Shown one piece after another: positions 61,007 to 64,000 of a DNA stretch of 64,000 nucleotides. The notes under the pieces are model-generated. The model was not told the origin of the DNA. It saw only the letters and a program-made list of their open reading frames with translations, and made no database searches. Made by a program: the position numbers and the translations under genes. Source of the stretch: Eimeria necatrix (taxonomy: Eukaryota > Apicomplexa > Conoidasida > Eucoccidiorida > Eimeriidae); assembly GCF_000499385.1 (NCBI RefSeq), contig NW_013651673.1, positions 60,480-124,479 on the forward strand, read 5' to 3'. Within the stretch, counting starts at the first letter, position 1, and each line of letters starts with the position of its first letter.

Positions 61007-63058
61007 ACTTCGCATTTTCGTTTTTCTGAATTCAAAAAGTCATAAATGCATCATTTTAAATGTCTTTTAAGACTCTGTCTTTGAAGTAGAATTAAAAATG
61101 CCAAAAATTAAATCTTTTGGGCTTTTTCCGCGCAAATTCCGCATTTCAAGTTTTGCAGAAACTGCCTTCATCTCTCGGAGAAACTGCACAGCCGCACTCA
61201 TCTGTTTTCTATTTATTTGTTGTTCGATAAGTTCAAATTAATTTATATCTGAGAGAAAGTTTGTTTTTTTATTTATTTATTTGTTGTTCGATGAGTTCAA
61301 ATTAATTTATATTTGAAAGTTGAAAAATAACACAAGTCCAAATTTGAATTGCGTTTCAGAAAAAGTTGAATTGCAACAGCAGCACTTGGAGTGCAAAAGC
61401 TTGCTCAGTGCTGCAGCAAAAAAACCTAATTAGGATTTTCTTTTATTTCTTTTTTTTGAATTTTAAATTTATGAAAATTTATCTTTTTAAGAAAGAAGTG
61501 CTGCAGTTGGGTCTGTTGGGCATCTTGGGCCAAGTGGAAACTCCAAATCCTGGAGCAGAACCCTAAACCCTAAACCCTAAACCCTAAACCCTCAGTTTCC
61601 GTCACAAGTGCATAACTTTTTCCTTCTCTTCTTTGGCGAAGTCCAAACCCTAGGCCCTAAACTCTAAACTCTAGACCTCAAACCCTACGCCCAAAACACC
61701 AGACGCTAAGCCCTAAACCCTGAACCCTAAACCCTAAACCCTAAACCCTTGACATCACCGAAAACCCTTCTGCTTGTTTTTTCTCCCTTTGTCTGCTTTC
61801 GCTGTAAGCGAGATAAGCCCTCTGCGGGAGTGGCCATAGGAAGCACCGCGGCGAGGGTTTAGGGTTTAGAATTAGGGTTTAGGGTTTATGGAATTAGGGT
61901 TTAGAGTTTAACCACTCCTAGATTTGCAGAAGAACTTGGCACTTTCTTCCCCTGGAGAAAACCCTTGAAGGCAATTCAAAAGTGCAGTCGAGGAAGCAAA
62001 AAAGAAACAAAAGAAAAGACAGAAAAAATAAAGAAGTGCAAATAAAAGAAAGAAATAAAATGTGCAATTCTTGCTGCAGCTTTTTCAAAAGTTGAAGACT
62101 TGTCAAACAGCAGCAGATCAGCCAGTGGCTGGGCGCTGGAGTTACGCTTTTGCCTAAATGAAATCAGAGTTAATGAACAAATTTGTTTTATTTCACTTTT
62201 CATCTTTTTTGAATTAATTTTTAAATTGAATTGCAGCTAAAAAGGGAAAGAGGCAGCATTTCTGAAGAGTTCAAAAGCGCCGAGGCTGTTGTATCTGAAA
62301 GATCTTGTGGGAAGAACTCTGTTTTATTTCAGAGTTCAAGAAAAACTGCCGAAATAATATTTAACAAGTAGTTTGGGCTTTTTACAAAAGAAGTTTTACT
62401 TGAATTTGAAATTTTAGGCGCTTTAATAGGTCATTTTAGTGATGAAATAACAGATTTATGCAAATGTGTTCGTTGGTAAATCACTTGGCAAGTCTTTCCG
62501 GAGCAGTCCGCAACTTGCTATTCGTTCCTTGATGTGGCTTTGAAATAGATATTATGGAAAAGCTTTAAAAGGTTTTAATTAATTTTTTGAAGTCTGAAAA
62601 TTCAGTTGTTGTTGGGGGAGAAGCTGCCAGATAGCTGTACAGACACCTGCATGAACTTCGAGCCGGCGGCGAGGCGGCGCCGGCGAAACGGCCGCACAAA
62701 TGTTCCTTCTCTCTGAAATTCAGGCGGCTTTAGAGAAGTAATAATATTTCTTATTCGAATAAACATCGAATCCGCGAAAACGACGGGAAACAACTCGGGA
62801 AACCGGAGTCTGCAGAGGAGCAGCCGCGCATGCAGCCGAGAGCAGCGGAGAAGCAGGGCTGGGCGGGGGCCCCGGAGTTGCGCATCTTCTTCTTCCAATT
62901 AAATAATTAAAAGGCAATAAAAGACTCTTAAGGGCCCTTTTAGCTGCCTGAAGGGCCGCTGCAGGCGCCAGCAAGCAGCAGCCGCGCAGCAGCAACTATC
63001 TTCCCCGCGCCCCGCAAGCCGCGGGACCTTCTGCTGCTGCGCTGCCCATGAGAGGCTT
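61007..63058. other. AT-rich intergenic region
   Basis: From 61007 to 62600 the DNA is strongly AT-rich, with a telomere-like cluster at 61559-61916. From 62600 to 63058 it turns GC-rich. Minus-strand frames at 62602-62995 are short, Leu/Ala/Arg-rich and unsupported. The region should include the upstream part of the gene near 63059. Confidence 0.45.
61559..61916. repeat. interstitial telomere-like repeats in opposite orientations
   Basis: Plus-strand AAACCCT arrays at 61559-61594 and, degenerate, at 61644-61750 face TTTAGGG arrays at 61853-61916 across about 100 bases of unique DNA. AAACCCT is the telomere-type heptamer of coccidia. Unique DNA and probable genes continue on both sides, so this is not a chromosome end. 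Confidence 0.92.
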
Positions 63059-63165
63059 TTGCTGCAGCAGCAAAGTGGCTCTTGCGCATTTCAGGTGTCT
63101 CCGCACTTGAGGGGGGGCGCTGCGGTGTGCGTACACCGGGGGGCCCCAGCTAGCTCCGCTGCTGC

Positions 63166-63207
<42 letters not shown>

Positions 63208-63554
63208 AGCAGCCCCCCAAATGCAGGGCTTCAACCCCCAGTCTCTCCGCCTCCTGGCGGCTCTTCCTCTGGACTTTTCAAAGTTGACTCAGGCCTTCGA
63301 CTTGGACGACGTGGTCCAGCGCAGAGACCCCAGCGAGTGCAGCAGGGGGCCCCCAGGGGGCCCCCATGCCCAGGGGGGCCCCCCGGGGGGCCCCCCTGGG
63401 GGCCCCCATGCCCAGGGGGGCCCCCCGGGGGGCCCCCCGGGGGGCCCCCAGGGGGGGCCCCCTGCTGCAGATAGCCCCGGAGCTGCAGCAATGAAGGGAC
63501 TTGTGATTCGGACTTATAGAGGCATTCAGGACTATTCTCAAGAGCGAGATCCTG
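63059..63554 (+). CDS. unknown protein, first exon(s), runs beyond window
   Basis: Open frame with a poly-Ala run of about 20 residues, then FNPQSLRLLAALPLDFSKLTQ and AFDLDDVVQRRDPSEC, then a Gly-Pro-Pro block (about 63346-63470) and MKGLVIRTYRGIQDYSQERDP, ending at a GTGAGA donor after 63554. The true start may be the internal ATG at 63221 (MQGFNPQS), after the poly-Ala, or a spliced upstream exon ending at the CTGCAG near 63210. I do not recognise the family. The non-repeat parts look like genuine coding sequence. Downstream exons lie beyond a T-rich stretch and the CTG tract at the window end. Confidence 0.5.
63346..63470. repeat. GGGGGCCCCC minisatellite, in frame
   Basis: Units of about 33 bases (GGGGGCCCCCATGCCCAGGG and variants) repeated about three times, encoding Gly-Gly-Pro-type residues inside the exon. 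The sequence is palindromic at short range. Confidence 0.9.
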
Positions 63555-63669
63555 GTGAGAAGTTTTGAAGAAAATAAAAAGATTTAAATGGACTTTTAAA
63601 AGTTGAAAAGTGTTGCCAGTTGCACTTGCGGTGTACGTACACCGCAGTGCTGTGGGGGTGGGAAGACCT

Positions 63670-63855
63670 TTAATTTCTTTTTCCACTTTTTTCGTTTTTC
63701 GTTTTTTGATTCTTTTTTTATTCTTTTTTAATTCTTTTTATTCTTTTTTATTCTTTTGTCTCTTCTTTTGCTTCTTTTGTCTCCTTTTGTCTCTTTTTTA
63801 TTTCCTTTTTTAATTTTTGTTTTTTGTTTTATTTTCTTTTTTTCTTTTTCTTTTT
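63670..63855. repeat. T-rich pyrimidine tract
   Basis: Almost pure TTTTT(A/C/G)TTC sequence, probably intronic, following the 63554 donor. Open frames here are Phe-rich artefacts. Confidence 0.7.
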
Positions 63856-63910
63856 TGTGATTTCTTTTGACCGAATGGGCTGAGGCCTTTCAGCAAGCAC
63901 TGCACTACAT

Positions 63911-63927
63911 GCTGCTGCTGCTGCTTT

Positions 63928-63964
<37 letters not shown>

Positions 63965-64000
63965 TTTGCTGCTGCTGCTGCTTCTGCTGCTGCTGCTGCT
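63911..64000. repeat. CTG (CAG) triplet tract at window edge
   Basis: Near-continuous CTG with occasional TTT or CTT interruptions, running off the end of the window. It could encode poly-Leu, poly-Ala or poly-Cys on this strand, or poly-Gln on the other. Confidence 0.95.

Noticed and set aside
61559..61916. Chromosome end (true telomere)
   Set aside because: Arrays are short, in both orientations, and flanked by unique DNA and genes on both sides.

Overview
This window looks like nuclear DNA of a coccidian apicomplexan, most likely an Eimeria species. The evidence is intron-rich genes with GT-AG introns mostly 50-500 nt long, very dense CAG/CTG triplet tracts that encode poly-Gln, poly-Ala and poly-Ser on both strands, scattered telomere-like (AAACCCT)n arrays far from a chromosome end, and gene content typical of coccidia. 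No bacterial, organellar, tRNA, rRNA or CRISPR feature is visible. Because CAG repeats are open in all frames, most long open frames in the repeat-rich parts are meaningless. I therefore called genes from conserved motifs joined across phase-consistent splice sites.

Layout. 0-6.2 kb: a small Ctr-type copper transporter (+), then a Beclin-1/ATG6 gene (-). 7-10.7 kb: an unrecognised multi-exon gene (+), divergent from Beclin. 12.9-18.6 kb: Ala/Gln/Ser-rich and coiled-coil coding sequence (+). 19.4-21.8 kb: an OTU-family cysteine protease (-), probably membrane-anchored. 24-29 kb: a Sec1/Munc18-like gene (+). 30.7-35.9 kb: a peroxisomal-type member of the mitochondrial carrier family (+). 38.7-41.7 kb: an unknown secreted/membrane protein (-), tail-to-tail with the carrier. 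41.7-51.5 kb: a gene-poor block almost free of triplet repeats, holding a 1.9-kb tandem duplication and a 740-base assembly gap. 51.5-52.3 kb: an intronless Cys-rich protein (+). 52.7-57.8 kb: a bifunctional PabA-PabB para-aminobenzoate synthase (-), reconstructed over eight exons (942 aa). 59-61 kb: a secreted M14 zinc carboxypeptidase (+), eleven exons (374 aa). 61-64 kb: AT-rich DNA with telomere-like repeats, then the start of a poly-Ala/Gly-Pro-rich gene (+) that runs out of the window beside a CTG tract.

The genes do not form one pathway. They are independent eukaryotic housekeeping and parasite functions: copper uptake, PI3-kinase/autophagy (Beclin), vesicle fusion (SM protein), ubiquitin removal (OTU), organelle metabolite transport, folate precursor synthesis and proteolysis.

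The most unusual signals are (1) two apparent introns of only 30 and 31 nt, in two different genes, each needed to keep the frame open or aligned, (2) a series of foldback inverted repeats, one with perfect 59-bp arms, some inside inferred introns, and (3) a sharp alternation of repeat-rich and repeat-poor segments. I found no clear multi-gene system that would count as undescribed.
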